A stretch of 64,000 nucleotides of DNA from positions 744,001 through 808,000 of the forward strand of contig PUFA01000166.1 in NCBI GenBank assembly GCA_003508835.1, read 5' to 3'. This DNA is from Eonycteris spelaea (Eukaryota > Chordata > Mammalia > Chiroptera > Pteropodidae). This document shows positions 1-12,100 of the stretch, piece by piece. How positions within the stretch are numbered: the first letter of the stretch is position 1; each line of letters opens with the position of its first letter. The notes below the pieces were generated by a model that did no database searches, was not told the DNA's origin, and saw only the letters and a program-made list of their open reading frames with translations. The translations under genes and the position numbers were made by a program.

Positions 1-167
1 CTGACGGCCTGCAGGTAGAAATAGCGGACCGGCAGAACGACGTCCGCCTGCAGCCCGGGGCCCCACACCAGGCTGCGCGGCGCGCTCACCGGCGCCTCGG
101 GGGCCGCGGCAGCCACCAGCAGAGCGAGCTGCAGCGGCAGCAGCAGGGACCGCGGGAGGCGGCGCAT
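1..167 (-). CDS. POGLUT3: POGLUT3 (KDELC2) first coding exon, partial
   Basis: This is the N-terminus of protein O-glucosyltransferase 3, an ER-lumen enzyme of the KDEL-containing family that adds glucose to EGF repeats of proteins such as Notch and fibrillins (family knowledge). The ATG lies at 167-165 on the minus strand and 55 codons run to the window edge. The protein starts MRRLPRSLLLPLQLALLVAA, a basic n-region followed by a leucine-rich core, which is a clear signal peptide. The mature start includes SAPRSLVWGPGLQA and VRYFYLQAV, which I recognise from POGLUT3. No splice donor is seen before the edge, so the exon is cut by the window. The frame is intact. The KDEL-like C-terminus and catalytic domain are outside. 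Human synteny (POGLUT3 next to EXPH5, same strand) agrees with the call. Confidence 0.9.
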   Translation of the reverse strand, partial: MRRLPRSLLLPLQLALLVAAAAPEAPVSAPRSLVWGPGLQADVVLPVRYFYLQAV

Positions 168-330
168 GGTCGCCGGGCCGCTGCGGTCCAGCTCGGCGGC
201 GGCGGGGCGGGGCGGGGAGGTGGCCCACCCCGGATCTGTCCCGTTCAGGACGCGAGCGCGACGGGCAGCCCGCGCCCTTGCGCACTGCGGAGGGCTGACG
301 GTGGGCCCTCCCCCAACCCCACCCCGCCCT
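1..330. promoter_or_regulatory. CpG island and POGLUT3 promoter
   Basis: This stretch is much richer in GC and CpG than anything else in the window. It covers the POGLUT3 first exon and the sequence upstream of its ATG. Overlapping GC boxes of Sp1 type lie at about 204-217. No TATA box is visible, which fits a housekeeping-type dispersed promoter. The 5' UTR start cannot be placed exactly; it is probably between 168 and about 260. GC content falls back to background by about 430. Confidence 0.8.
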
Positions 331-2172
331 CCGGCCTCTTAGACCCCACTGAGAACAGGGATCGTGGGTCCCGCACAGGGAGACCAAGGGGTGAGACCCT
401 GCTTCCCTTGATCGCCATGGCCTTGGCACGCCTGGCTTTCGCTTTCGGTTGCTTGAATTTGTCAATTACTTAGAGGAAACGGTTTTTAAAGAGGGGACAA
501 ACACAGTGGTGACCGCTGTGGGACGAAAGGGCCCAGCAGCGAAGAACCTTAATATAGTTGAGGAAATGCCTTCAGACGAGGAATTTCACTGGCTTTCGAG
601 GTGCAGAGCAAATGTCACGTCCCTGCTCTCCTCCCAACACCACCTCTCACCGCCCTCTGTTTCACGCCAGTTGGCTAAGTGCTTCCTTGTTTGTTTTCTG
701 CTAAGCCATATCTCTCACAGGGTTGATTTCCTTCATTTTCTCAAATTCCCTGCTCTGTATGCTTCCCTTCTTTCAACAAGTATTTACTGAGCATCAACTG
801 AGTTTGGACCAAGCCTCAAGCCCAAGAGAGGAGCAAAGAGCAGGGTACTCTTGTAGCACAAGCTTGGGTCAGGTCTTGCCTGGAGCGTGGTGGGGGAGCT
901 TCACCTCAAAGTCAGGACGCTCTGTCCTCTAACTGATGAGGAAAGTTTGGTTTTTGGCCACTCCGTAAAAGCTGGAAGTTTGGATCTGGGAAGAGACTGT
1001 CAGGGTCCCTAACACTAGAAGCTGCTGTCTGCCTCTCTTTTTTCTGACCATTTTATTTATATTGTTTAATTATTTTTACCCCTTTTTTTCTACTTATGAC
1101 TTAAATCTATTCGAAGGATATAAAGATTCTTCCAGGCTAGGGTGAGCAGGGAAATCATATCCCAGATTGGACATGAAGCTTCTGCACCCCCTTTGGTAAT
1201 TTCTCAGTCCAGAAATGCCAGACTCAGTCCGCTGCAGCCTTTCTCATCTCCCCACTTTAATTGGGCTGCTCAGCATTCTTGCTATGACCAAGCTTTAACT
1301 GGGGCAAAATCTTTCTCATGTTTATACCAGTTCTCTTGACCTAGTTTAATGTTCTTTGCCCTTTGTACTTTAGTGTTCTTTGTACTTTGGAAAGATATTC
1401 AGGAAATCGTTAGTAAATCACTTGGTAAATTTTAGGGCTAAAGTGTGTGGCATTACTTGTGTTATTACTTTTCATTGCTAAATTTTATTTTTGTGAAGTG
1501 TCTGCATGCTTTGAATTGAAAGCTTTGCTCTGCTCTAGCTATCACTTAAAAAAATTATTTGGAACACATTTTGTTCACATTTTCCCATCATCAAACTTTA
1601 AAAAATTCCCAGAGAAATAATTTGAGGGTTAGCTAGTACTGAATGGTAGTAGCATATGGCCTAATAAATTATATAATACTGTGGTAACACTCAGGCTTTT
1701 TTAAAGAACATATCAGAGAAGCCATATAATTGTATGTGAACACTTGTTAGCAATACTAAATCTGAACCACCCTCTTTTCTCTTCTCATCTTAATCCATAT
1801 CTTAAAAAAGCATATCTCTTCAGATTGACAAATGCCTTGACCAGAGTCTTTATCATAAATCAAATTTCATTCACTCAACAAACATTTACTCACTGTCTAC
1901 ACATTTTAGACATTATAAGTTGACTTCAATCTCCTGTGTTTTAGTGGACAAGAAAATAATATAACAGTGTGATAAATGCTAAATATGAGTCAAGAACTGT
2001 GCAGAGTCTGGGGATTTATCCTACTGATAAGCTAACAAGTTGGTCTATATTGTTTCAAGGATTTCTGTCAAAAGATACAAGATTCCTGGGTCAGGGGATA
2101 GAACTTTATCATTCACTTCAAAAGCAGTATCCAGAGCTTCCTGTTTGGTTTGTGTTGAATTCCCATGTTCCC
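331..2172. other. Intergenic sequence upstream of POGLUT3
   Basis: No coding exon is recognised here. Short open frames lack homology or splice signals. Old L2 tails are visible at about 765-835 and 1868-2110 (reverse complements of the L2 3' end). The rest is AT-rich unique sequence. Confidence 0.6.
1868..2110 (-). repeat. L2 3' end fragment
   Basis: The plus strand reads as the reverse complement of an L2 tail: a run of the type TTCACTCAACAAACATTTAC followed by the decayed L2 3' end. It is diverged and the boundaries are approximate. Confidence 0.45.
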
Positions 2173-2572
2173 TGTTATGTGCTGGGTCATGTTCTTCCAT
2201 AAGTCATATGTCGGAGCACTAACCCAATACCTCAGAATGTGACTGTATTTGAAGACAGGGCCTTTAAAGAGATGATTAAGTTAAAAGTGGCGCCATTGGA
2301 GCAGGCCCTAATCCAATCTAATTGAATGTCTTTATAAGAAGAGGGGAATTTGGACACGCAGACCCAGGAATGCTTGGACATAGAAGAAAGACCAAGTGAA
2401 GATGCAGTGAGAAGGCATTTATCTGCAATCTAAGGAGAGAGCCTCAGGAGAAATCTAACCTGTAGACATCTTGATCTTGAACTTCTAGCCTCCAGAACTG
2501 TGAGAAAATAAGTTCTTGTGTGAGCCACTCAGTCTGGATTTTGTTATGGCAGCCCTAGCAAACCAATATGCA
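2173..2572 (+). repeat. MaLR (MLT1-like) solo LTR
   Basis: A nearly full-length LTR of an ancient ERVL-MaLR element. It starts with TGTTATG and runs through recognised blocks (CAGAATGTGACTGTATTTG, CTTTATAAGAAGAGG, CCTCCAGAACTGTGAGAAAA). It ends near TTGTTATGGCAGCCCTAGCA and a terminal CA. It has no open frame and no internal retroviral sequence. The exact subfamily was not determined. Confidence 0.85.
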
Positions 2573-3744
2573 CCCTTCCTCCCCAGATTCAGTGGAACAA
2601 TGCAAAAGGCCTCTCATGGTTGCCTGCATTGCAAGAGAAGCACACGGAATTTAGGAGGTTGCCACTTTCAGAGTAAGGTGAATTAAGCCTGCTCTTCGTT
2701 GATGGGAAATTTTATCTCATCCTTCAGGGTTGCTTGAATGCAAACACAACCTGAGAAATTGACATGGGTAAAGAATGTTCAAGGACTTAACATGCTTGGC
2801 ATACCCAGCAAAAAAAAATGTTCAGAGATGTTCAGGGCCTATGGCAAATGGCCTTCCCTAAAGTAAGTTATGCTGTATGAGAGGCCAGTTAACCTAATCT
2901 TGGGAGAATTAAGAGAGGCTTTCTGAAAGACGTGACTTCTTTTGGAAACATAAAGGTCAAAAAAAAAAAAAATCTGCCACAGGAGAGTGGGAGGAGGCCT
3001 TTCCAGACATAGAAAAGTCACATACAAACTTGAAGCAATTGACACACTTCAAGAAATTTCTGTCCCCTTTCATATTCATCTCTATAGTGAATTCCAATCT
3101 CAAACACAAAGAATTGTAGTCTATGTGGGCTCTGAAAGGTCTACATTTAGTATGCTTTTATGAATTGCTCTGGCCCCTGGAAATCCTCACATTAAAGCTC
3201 TATTAAACTTCACAGCTATTGGGCCGTCCACTCAGTTCATATTTTTCTACCCTTTCTAGTAACTGCTCCTCTTTTTTTTAATTTATTTTTTATTTTTTAT
3301 TTCTACAGTTTCACAATTAACAATGCGGCTTTGTAAAACATCACATTAAACCATGGCCACGATGTTGATTTGCTCATAGTTTGGAAACTGTCTCATGCGA
3401 ACCAATCAAAATCTTTTCCTTGGGAGTTTAAAATAAGGATTAAGAGATTTCAATTTGTCACTGACTGTTCTCTTAAACAGAGGTAATGTAAAATTCCACT
3501 TTTTTTGCCTTGTAGACAAAAATGGAAGAGTCAGAAAATTCTCTGGGTTTCCATATGGTGTATTATACAGGCTTAATAGAGTTCATAAGCAGCATCTCTG
3601 CTCTTAGTTTCAGGGATGTCCCTGTATCCTTATAAATTCCTCTTTCGACATTAGAGAATTATCTTATTTTCAATGTCATTAATTAATAAAAAACCTACAT
3701 GGGTTTAATCCCAAGGATAAATATTTATTTTAGTTATTTCAATA

Positions 3745-3850
3745 GTATTTATTCAGCACCAATTTGTCATGCATTCTGCAAGATGCTGGGGTAGTAAAAC
3801 TTGTGAACTACCCCTTCCACTTATGACAGTTACTGTGGAATTTTAGGTTG
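3745..3850 (-). repeat. L2 tail remnant
   Basis: The plus strand shows ATTTATTCAGCACCAATTTG followed by AGATGCTGGGGTA, the reverse complement of the usual L2 3' end. It is short and old. Confidence 0.4.
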
Positions 3851-4025
3851 TGAGACAATTGGTTTAAATAATTAACTTGCATTCAGAACTCATAGTTATA
3901 GAGTACTTCCGCCTAAAACAACGACTCATTGTCATCTTGAGTCAGGCACTCCTCACCTTGAACCAGTCAACTGTGCCCAGACTCTTAGGGTCATGTAAGA
4001 AACATCAATTCTTCCACAATGAATG

Positions 4026-4053
4026 TGGGCGGGGGCGGGGAGGAGGTTGGGGC
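4026..4053 (+). other. G-rich tract with quadruplex potential
   Basis: At least four runs of three or more G lie within about 28 bases, with loops of 1 to about 7. This pattern can form an intramolecular G-quadruplex. It is not next to any recognised promoter. Confidence 0.5.
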
Positions 4054-4607
4054 AGTCAGAGAATGGAGTTCCACGAAAACAAAAGTGTCTATTGAGAAGA
4101 AAATTTACCAGTATCCACTATATACCTCCAAAATATTTCTAGAAGTAACTTCTGAGTTTACTCTAGATTGTAATGACACCATAATCTGGAAAGGAAATGG
4201 TTGGGAAGAAAGTTTATAGGGAAGATTAATACCCCATTTATTTGATTAAAACACAATGTTTCCTTTTCATAAAAGGACAAAAAACCAGCTCTCTTTTTTG
4301 TATCGTATGGAGATGGATGTTAACTAAAATGTATTATGGTAATCATTTTTCTATGTAAGTCATGTCATTAATGCAATGTACATGTCAATTATATTGCAAT
4401 TAAAACTGGAAAACACACTGTTTCACAAAAATCAAGTTACAAATCTTAATTTTTTAAAAAAAAGTAATTTAATTTTAATATTCTCCTGGATAGTAAATCT
4501 TTTAAAAAATTATCTGTAAGTTTTCCCCCTCTTTTAATTCTCCCCCCCCACTTCCACCCTTGACCTACAGATGTTGCCATCTCCCCTTAAGAACTGGAAT
4601 ATCTGAA

Positions 4608-4770
4608 GGCGGGGCACCTCCTCCGGTGCACCCTGGCATGCACCCGGCGTGCTCTTCTTGGCATGCAGCCGTGGGGCCTGGCCTCAGCATGGCACACTAG
4701 GGCACGAACCCAGGACCTTCTGCCATGTTAAAGTCAGACATGCTAACCACTACACTATGGAGCCACCCCC
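4608..4770 (-). repeat. tRNA-derived SINE
   Basis: On the minus strand, from about 4770 down, the element begins with a tRNA-like head. A box A type sequence (ATAGTGTAGTGGTTAGCATG) is followed at tRNA spacing by a box B type sequence (GGTCCTGGGTTCGTGCCC). A GC-rich tail of about 90 bases contains two related GGCATGCA / GTGCATGCC blocks. The element is much more GC-rich than its surroundings. It is not MIR, Alu, CAN-SINE, Bov-tA or VES as I know them. A Rhinolophus-type SINE is possible but not verified. Confidence 0.65.
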
Positions 4771-6106
4771 TCATCTTTTACTTTTTATCTGCATACCGCT
4801 GATATAGAATTTCTAAGTGCATAGTTATAACACAATTACATGCACAGTTTTTCTATGATAGCTAATGATGTTGTTGTATTTGCAGTTTCTTTTTTTGGAC
4901 GGACTCTTGGGTACCTCCTCTCTTTTCTGCTGTTCTTGGACATACCTCCAATACCTCCCGGCTCCCCCAACCACTCCTGCCTCCCATTCCCTAGACATAA
5001 AGAAAACCTATATTAATGGCCTAGTATGTAGCACTCTTCCATGTGTACACAATACATATGCAGGTTTTTAAGTCAATGCTTTCAAAAATGAGATTGTGCT
5101 TTTCTCACTGAAACTCTTCCAACTCAAATTATAGCTTTATTTTATTCTTTTTAATGGTTTTGTAATATTACATATGTGTATGTTCCACAGTATATTCAAT
5201 AATTTTTATTAGGTATTCATTGTTTCTAGTTTTGCCACAATAACATTGTAACAAGAAAAATTCTTATGTGTAAAGTCTAAAATACTAGTGCTTTTATTTT
5301 TATTAATTTCTGGGGAAGATGAATATGGTGATTCAGTGTGTTGGCTCACTCAACTCCCTGATTTTACATCTTCCTGGTCATAACAGAGACAGCAGCTCCC
5401 ATATTAATCAATTCTGTGGCATGGCTTTAGGAATTGGTCTGGAATTTCAGCTGCATGTCTGTTTCCTCAGCCCTACCAATGTGTTTGTGAGCGAACTGTA
5501 TATGCTTTAAAAAATCCTATTTGAACCATCTAGAAGGATTATATTGTCTACAACTAAAAAATCCCAGCTGATACAATGTACTTTAAGTTTTTCATAAGGA
5601 CAGTTAAGAATATTTTGAATAAAATACTGCCCATATTCAAAATGACACTCTCCTATTCTTGGTGGAGAAATGGATTAGGTCGCTTTTCTAGAAGAGATAA
5701 ATTCTATTAATTTATTTAGCAGGAAATTAACATTGCATGTCTTATATTACAACTGAAAGATTTGCTTATCTTTCATCAGTGCTACTGAGCAAGTAGATGA
5801 CACAACTCCAAGTAGCTCCTTCTTCTCTAAATGTGGGAACTCTCAGAGAATGCCAGACTTTATTTATTACTCCATATTAGGCAATCAAGTACAATGATCT
5901 CCATTGTTGGTTGCTTGCTTTTGGGTACAAATAGAAGAGAGAGAAGTCACTGTTTTTTAAAACTGCTCATATAGCTGATCTCATTCAGTAGCCCCCAGGA
6001 AAATTTGTTTGAATACTTTTGTACTTCACCTTTTCTGTATTTTTCTTGAGATGGTCACACTTAAAAATCATCATTTGAAGATGGGAATAAAAACTAAGTC
6101 AAGCAG

Positions 6107-9101
6107 TTCATCTATTTAAATCATTTATTTCAACACAGGCATTGTTTTTAAATTTACACTTTGTCTTATAACACATTCCATACCTAGAGAACTGGTTTGA
6201 GAACCCATACATAAAAGGATTATCTGACATTTAACAAAAGTGCATAAGGCTTATTTGTTTCAGGACACAGAAGTGCCAATCACAAAGAGACCCTAAGTGG
6301 CAATGCATCACAAACTTGCTCGGAAAGTAAAATATTTACATATTTATACATTTAAATGGGATATTCTGAAGCATCATTACTATTATTAACAATAAACTCT
6401 TAGCAATTAGGCCTTTTTAACCCTTCGACCAATCGACAGAATATATTACTCTTATGGAGGTGTGGATTTTCCAATTTGTTTTCCATCTTCGCCATAACCT
6501 AAGTGGATTTCTTTCACCACCTCCATACAGTCACATAGTCACCTCCTACACTAAGTAGCTTTTAAGAGCTTATCTTAGCCAAAACCTTGTTAGTAGCAGT
6601 TGAAGTTTTATTAATATCAATGTATTTACAATGTAAAAGAGTAAAGTATTTGAAGGAAAGTCTCTAAAAATGAAAAAAATTTCATTAAACCCTCTTTTAA
6701 GTGGACTTTACATGTAAGATTTATGGTTATTGAAGTCCATTATCTAAACAAGTTTTTAATTTACCAGGTACTTATTAGTATTGATTCCCTCATGGTTTAC
6801 TCCATTTATGTGAATATTTATTTTAACAATGACTATAACTCTTAGAAAACAAGTTATGAATTTTAAAATGACATAAATTAATATAGCTATACAAGAATGA
6901 ATATAAAATGCAGCAATTTGTATGTTAAAATACATAGAAATTAGCCATACTTCTTTCACAAAGGGTTTTATAAAAGTATAAAACTATAGAAGGTGCTATT
7001 TTAATGGATTTTCTGTTTTCTGATTCTTGAGCCAGGCCAACAGGCAAACATTACAAACAGTGAAAGTGAGCACTGACCACCAGTTAGTTACCTTTGAATT
7101 CAGAGATAGTAGATTCTAGTGCAAAGAATCAGGGCCCTAAAGTCATTGTTTATCCTCACCTTAACTTACCTACATCAAGGGCGTTAATGTTGATAGAGCC
7201 TAAATTCAGTGAAAAATAAGCTAGTTTTTATTTCACCTTTCGTAGCACACCATATAGACTCAGAGTATTTGCTGCAATAGAACTCGCAGGCTGATCATTA
7301 AAAAAAAATCAAGAATCTTAATATTAAAATATTAACTGCATATCTTTAAATGACATAAAAAAACAGGTCATGCTTACGAAAATTTTACTTAAATAATTAG
7401 ATAAATAGAAAATGGGGGAAAGTAGAATTTATAAACATACATAAAAAAAAATCAATTGTTATTTTTTCTTTATGTACAAAATTAAATTGAAAAATTCAAA
7501 AGAGTCCATTGAAAATTTCTATTATCAGTCTCTTTTAAGTTCAAGATTTGGTCAGGGCCTGAAGTTTAAAACAATTTCAGCTTTAAGGAGTAGCTTTCCA
7601 TGTTAGTTTACCACATCTTCATAGTTCTGGTGGCAACGGGAACAACTTAACTTGCCCTGGTGGTCTTGCTTCTGAGCAAGGCAATGATTATAAAGGTAAT
7701 GATAGTATAGTTCTTTCTTGAATTTTATCAGTTCAAATTTCATACACTCACTAACATCTATCATTATCCTCAACTTATATGGATAAAACAGAGAGGTGAG
7801 AAAAATGGAAGAAACAGATTAGATGAGAAAAAGGTAAATAAAATTAGCTCAGGAAGCAATATAACCAAACAGATGAAATCTACTCATGTTGACCTCTCAC
7901 AGGCCAAGATCAGGTGGCATTTCTGTATGTTTAAGCAAGATTATTGGTTTGTTATTGTGAGTAGGAGGAGAGGAAATCCCAGTTCTGCATGGCAACTAAA
8001 GGGTTACGGAAAGTAAGATTGTCATCAAAGATATGAGAAGTATTTAGTTTAGATAAATTACTGAAGACTCGTAGGGATAAGCCTTAGAAGCAATGCCTTA
8101 TTTTCCAAGGGTTTGGTAAATGATCTGGCAAAGAAGCCTGTAATTTCCGGGTGTCAGATCTACTTGGCAGCACTTTAGGGACTTGACCAAGGCTACCTAA
8201 CGTGACTTGGTATTTGACTAAAAATGCCCCAAATGGAAGAAAATAGAAAAATGGAAGTTGTGGATAGTGGGAACAACCAGTTGCTCAGAGAGCTGAAGTA
8301 AGGATGTCAGTCATGAAGGAGTGGTCTACCTAGCTCCCCCCTTAGTTACATTTCCGTCCTAAGCAAAATTCAGTGGCCAAGTCACCTTCTGTACCCTCAG
8401 GTTCCTGGCTTGAGTCCTTGACTGATAAAATGCAGGTCTTAGCAATTCAGCCAATTCTTACAAACCATTTCAAAGGAATTCCTAAGAGTACTAGTGTTGT
8501 TTGGCTTACTTGGGATTCAGTTCTCATCTATAATCTCAAATAAGCATTTTAAACATGTAGCTCCCTGGCTCCACTATGGACACCATCAATTGAAAATCCC
8601 TTATCTTTGGTTGAAAGGAAAAAGCAATACAAAAAACAACCCACCTCTAAACCTCCTAAATGTCAATTGAGTCAAACAGGATGATAAACTTACTCCATTG
8701 TCATTATCCTTACATTTTATTTAATATTACGAGTATGGGTGGGACCAGAGGAAGCAATACAGAGTGTTCAAATTTGCTGGGTAAATAATAAGTTTTGTAC
8801 ATGCCTGAGATATTAGGGTTGTAAATCACAAATGAGGGTGAATAAAGTTAAAGGGAAAGTAGAAGCAGAAAGCCAAGGTATTACAGAGGAAGAGGAGAGC
8901 AGAGAATCCTTTAAACAAGAATTCACTGCTCTAGAATTCAGGAAGTGTACATGCAGGCTGTAGAAGGGGGATTGTTTCAGAGCCGGGTTACTACCCAAAT
9001 AGGTCTTTTTTTTATCTGTCATTCCCATGGACATACACATTTATACTTTATTGCCATTATAAACTTTTGGTGAAAAGTATATGCATTTTCTTGAAAAAGC
9101 C
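6107..9101 (-). other. EXPH5: Probable EXPH5 3' UTR
   Basis: Minus-strand sequence downstream of the ancestral EXPH5 stop (9104-9102). It is free of recognisable repeats for 3 kb, unusual in this window and consistent with a transcribed, constrained UTR. A candidate AATAAA signal lies at 6124-6129 (TTTATT on plus), with others at 9047-9052 and near 8714. The 6124 signal is preferred only because the repeat-free block ends near it. The UTR length is inferred. Confidence 0.4.
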
Positions 9102-12100
9102 TCACAGTTCTGACTCTTTGTCATTTCATCCAGGTAGTATTCATCATCTGTGGTTGTGTCTGTGTCACAATCTGAGTCTACGGTCCTCTTCAGAGATATT
9201 AAGTGGTATGCTGAGAGATAAGCTATCTCTGGCATCTGATTGCTGGGAGCATTTGAGCTCGATGACTCCGTTGGGTTAGAAGGGTTAATTATATCATCTT
9301 TCAGAAGCCAGGGTTCTTAAGAAAACTTGGTTTCCACAATCTTCCTTGTGTGAGTGACCTCTTTACATTCTCCAAGAAAGCCAACTGTTGTTCCTTTCCA
9401 AAAATCCCATAGTCGATAGGTCTGGATATCGATGTTGCAGATTTGGGACCCGTTTTTGTCCTGCCGCTATACAAAGCCCAACTTTCATTTTCATCACAGG
9501 AGGAAAGTTCAGAAAAAGACTTGAATCTTCGATTGTACCCACTGTTGGAGAATTCATCCCCCAGGGTCAGTTGGCTCAGCGCATTGTCAATACAAATGCC
9601 TTCTGAAAAATGGCGCCCCCTGGCTTTTAGAGGATGACTTTTGCGTAGCAGATCACCGTGCACACTTAGGCTTTTTAAACTCTTTGAACGATAGGGCTGT
9701 GGCTCAGCTTTCCACTCCGGAGATACAGCATTCCTTTGTAGTTGCTGATAACCGGCCAGTGGGGTGTTTATTGTGGATTTCTCTGCAGGCTTCAGCGGGA
9801 AATGAGGGTCCGGTCTCCTCTGATGTCAGGGAAGCTGGCTTTCCCTAGGCTGGTGAATGTGGGTTGGGTCAGGGTTCCTGACTCTTTCTCCAAAATTTGA
9901 GCTACTGTTAAATCTTTAGAATTCTCATAGGTTGGTGGTAATTCTGAGATATTTTTAAACTCATTCTCATGTGGTCCTGAGATGTTGTTAGATTTCTGAT
10001 TGTTTAAGTGTGTACAAGCTTCTCTGTTGGATGTTATGGTAACATGGAAGGGGTTCTTTGATTTCCTATATCCATTCCATCAACACTTAGCCTGCTTTTA
10101 TCTGTGGATTCTGTGGACTTTGGAATAGGCTCAGGGGACGGTGGATTGCACTCTGGTGTGCCAAGAGATAAATTACGAAAGTCAGAACTGTTCCCACTTT
10201 GAGGGAAGATAGTAGCTACATGCCTTCTGGGGCTTAAATCTTTAGCTGGCAATTTTCTGCTTGCTTTGGACTTGGGTACCATTCTCTGCTTAACTGATGA
10301 TCTGTTTTTCCCTTTTTCTAGGTCACCCAAATTGATTTTATTTTTATTACTTCTTGCAGGAAGTAAAAGTTGATCCCTTGCCAACCTCTGCATTTCATCT
10401 TCAGCCTTGCTGTTCTCTGTCAAATTTACCTCCTGACTTCTTGAGGTGATTCTCTGGGTTCAGAATGCAAATTGTCTAAATCTCGTTCACCGAACAAGTC
10501 TCCTCATCAAGCTGTAGTTTATGCAAAGCCGGAATAAGAGCAAAGACTTGGCTTTCTGAGTCAGAAAGTGATTTATCAGTCTTTTTTCGGAAATCTGCCC
10601 CAGTTTCCCCTATGACTTTCCTAGGCTGAAATCCATCGTCTTTAGCTTTGACTGTGACATCTTTCTGAAGACATTTTCTACTTCCGGTAGCTGAAATGGC
10701 TATACCACTACCTGCACACTCCCCAGAACTTCTTCTGGTTTGGGGATTTTCAACATTCTCTTCTGAATTGGCTGGAAGATTAGAAGGATCACTGTTACCT
10801 GATTTAATGGATTTCTGACAATTTTCAGATTTCTCTTCTGTAACTTTTTTTTCCTGAAGCATTGATGAAGTACACAGGGTTTCACTTTGCAATTCTTTCC
10901 CTCTGTCTTTCTTGCTTTGTGAATCACCTAGAGGTATTTTAGTTAAGTTATCTGGGAAAATCTCTCTAGTTTTAGGTTCTCCTTTATGAAGAGAAACATT
11001 TGCTTCAATAGAAGACATTTCCTGTAATGAGGGCCCAGGTAATTGTATAACAGTCGCATTTTCAGTGTTGTGAGAAAGACAAAGGCTGTTCTCCTGAGCA
11101 GAGCTGAGCAGCATCTTCAGATCTTCAGATGAGGGTGTTCCTGACTGCTCTTGTGTAGAACTGAGTTTGTCTTTTTCTAAAGCATTAGGCAATGTTTCAG
11201 TCCCCAATTTAGTTGATTCTGTAAGTGAATTGATATTTTGTGTGTACTTTTGAAGGAGGTTACAGAATTTTTTGCTGTGTTTCCTTGGTAGAGTATATAT
11301 ACTGAAACTACCTCAAGACATTTTACATTATCTTCATCACCAGATACAGAAAACATACTAGTAGTCTTAAATTTGTGTAATGTTTCCCACGTTTTTCCCC
11401 TGACATACCTGAAGAAAAAGGGGAAGAGTCTTCATTTGAAAGGGAAAATATACCTTTACTGGAGGAAGCAATTTCACCATCCTTCTCAGTACATTCTTGA
11501 GAATACTCCTTTTGGTGATGTCTTCTGGTTATAGAAGAATCCCTAACAGAGGAGTTATTTTCCAGAGGATTAATGGTTTTCTCCCCAGGCTTTAGTGTTA
11601 TAGCAGAAGCATCCATGTTGGACACCAAGCATTTTTCTTTTTCATTTGTTTCAGCTGAGGCAAATGATACCCCTGAAGGACATGACACAGCCCTCTTAAT
11701 GAGGAATGGAAGTGGTCCTTTTCTAATGGAAGCAGATCCAATGTTTGTCTCATTTGTCATCCTCTTTGTGGCTTCAGGTACTACTGAGTCCGAAATTACT
11801 TTAGAACATTCGTTTTCTGATTCTGAATAACTAGGATTAATTTTGTTTGATGTGTCTTTCCCTATTGGATCTTCCACATTATTTTCGACTTGGAGTGGCT
11901 CGTTCCTAAGTGAAGAAGCCATTATTCTACTTTCTGACTTGCTGCTATTGATGAGAAAACTGGCTGCTTTTCTTGGTAGGGTACAATAAATTGTGTGAAG
12001 CTCAGGAGCCTTGGAATTGCTTTGATTCATATCAATGAAGCTATGCTGTTACTTGTGGGTATTGATTTACTTTCTGTTTTGCTTAACTGTTCAATATAGG

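Larger units (their letters stand above)
2573..6106. other. Intergenic, mostly unique AT-rich sequence
   Basis: This lies between the MaLR LTR and the presumed EXPH5 polyadenylation site. It contains one SINE (4608-4770), an L2 remnant near 3745-3850 and a G-rich tract at 4026-4053. No exon or RNA gene is recognised in the remainder. Confidence 0.55.

Noticed and set aside
4700..4770. Functional tRNA gene on the minus strand
   Set aside because: The tRNA-like head lacks a convincing complete cloverleaf and is fused to a SINE body; it is a SINE head, not a tRNA gene.
9041..9101. Extended EXPH5 C-terminus ending at 9041
   Set aside because: Results from the last frame shift near 9123; restoring one base gives the family's usual end at 9102.
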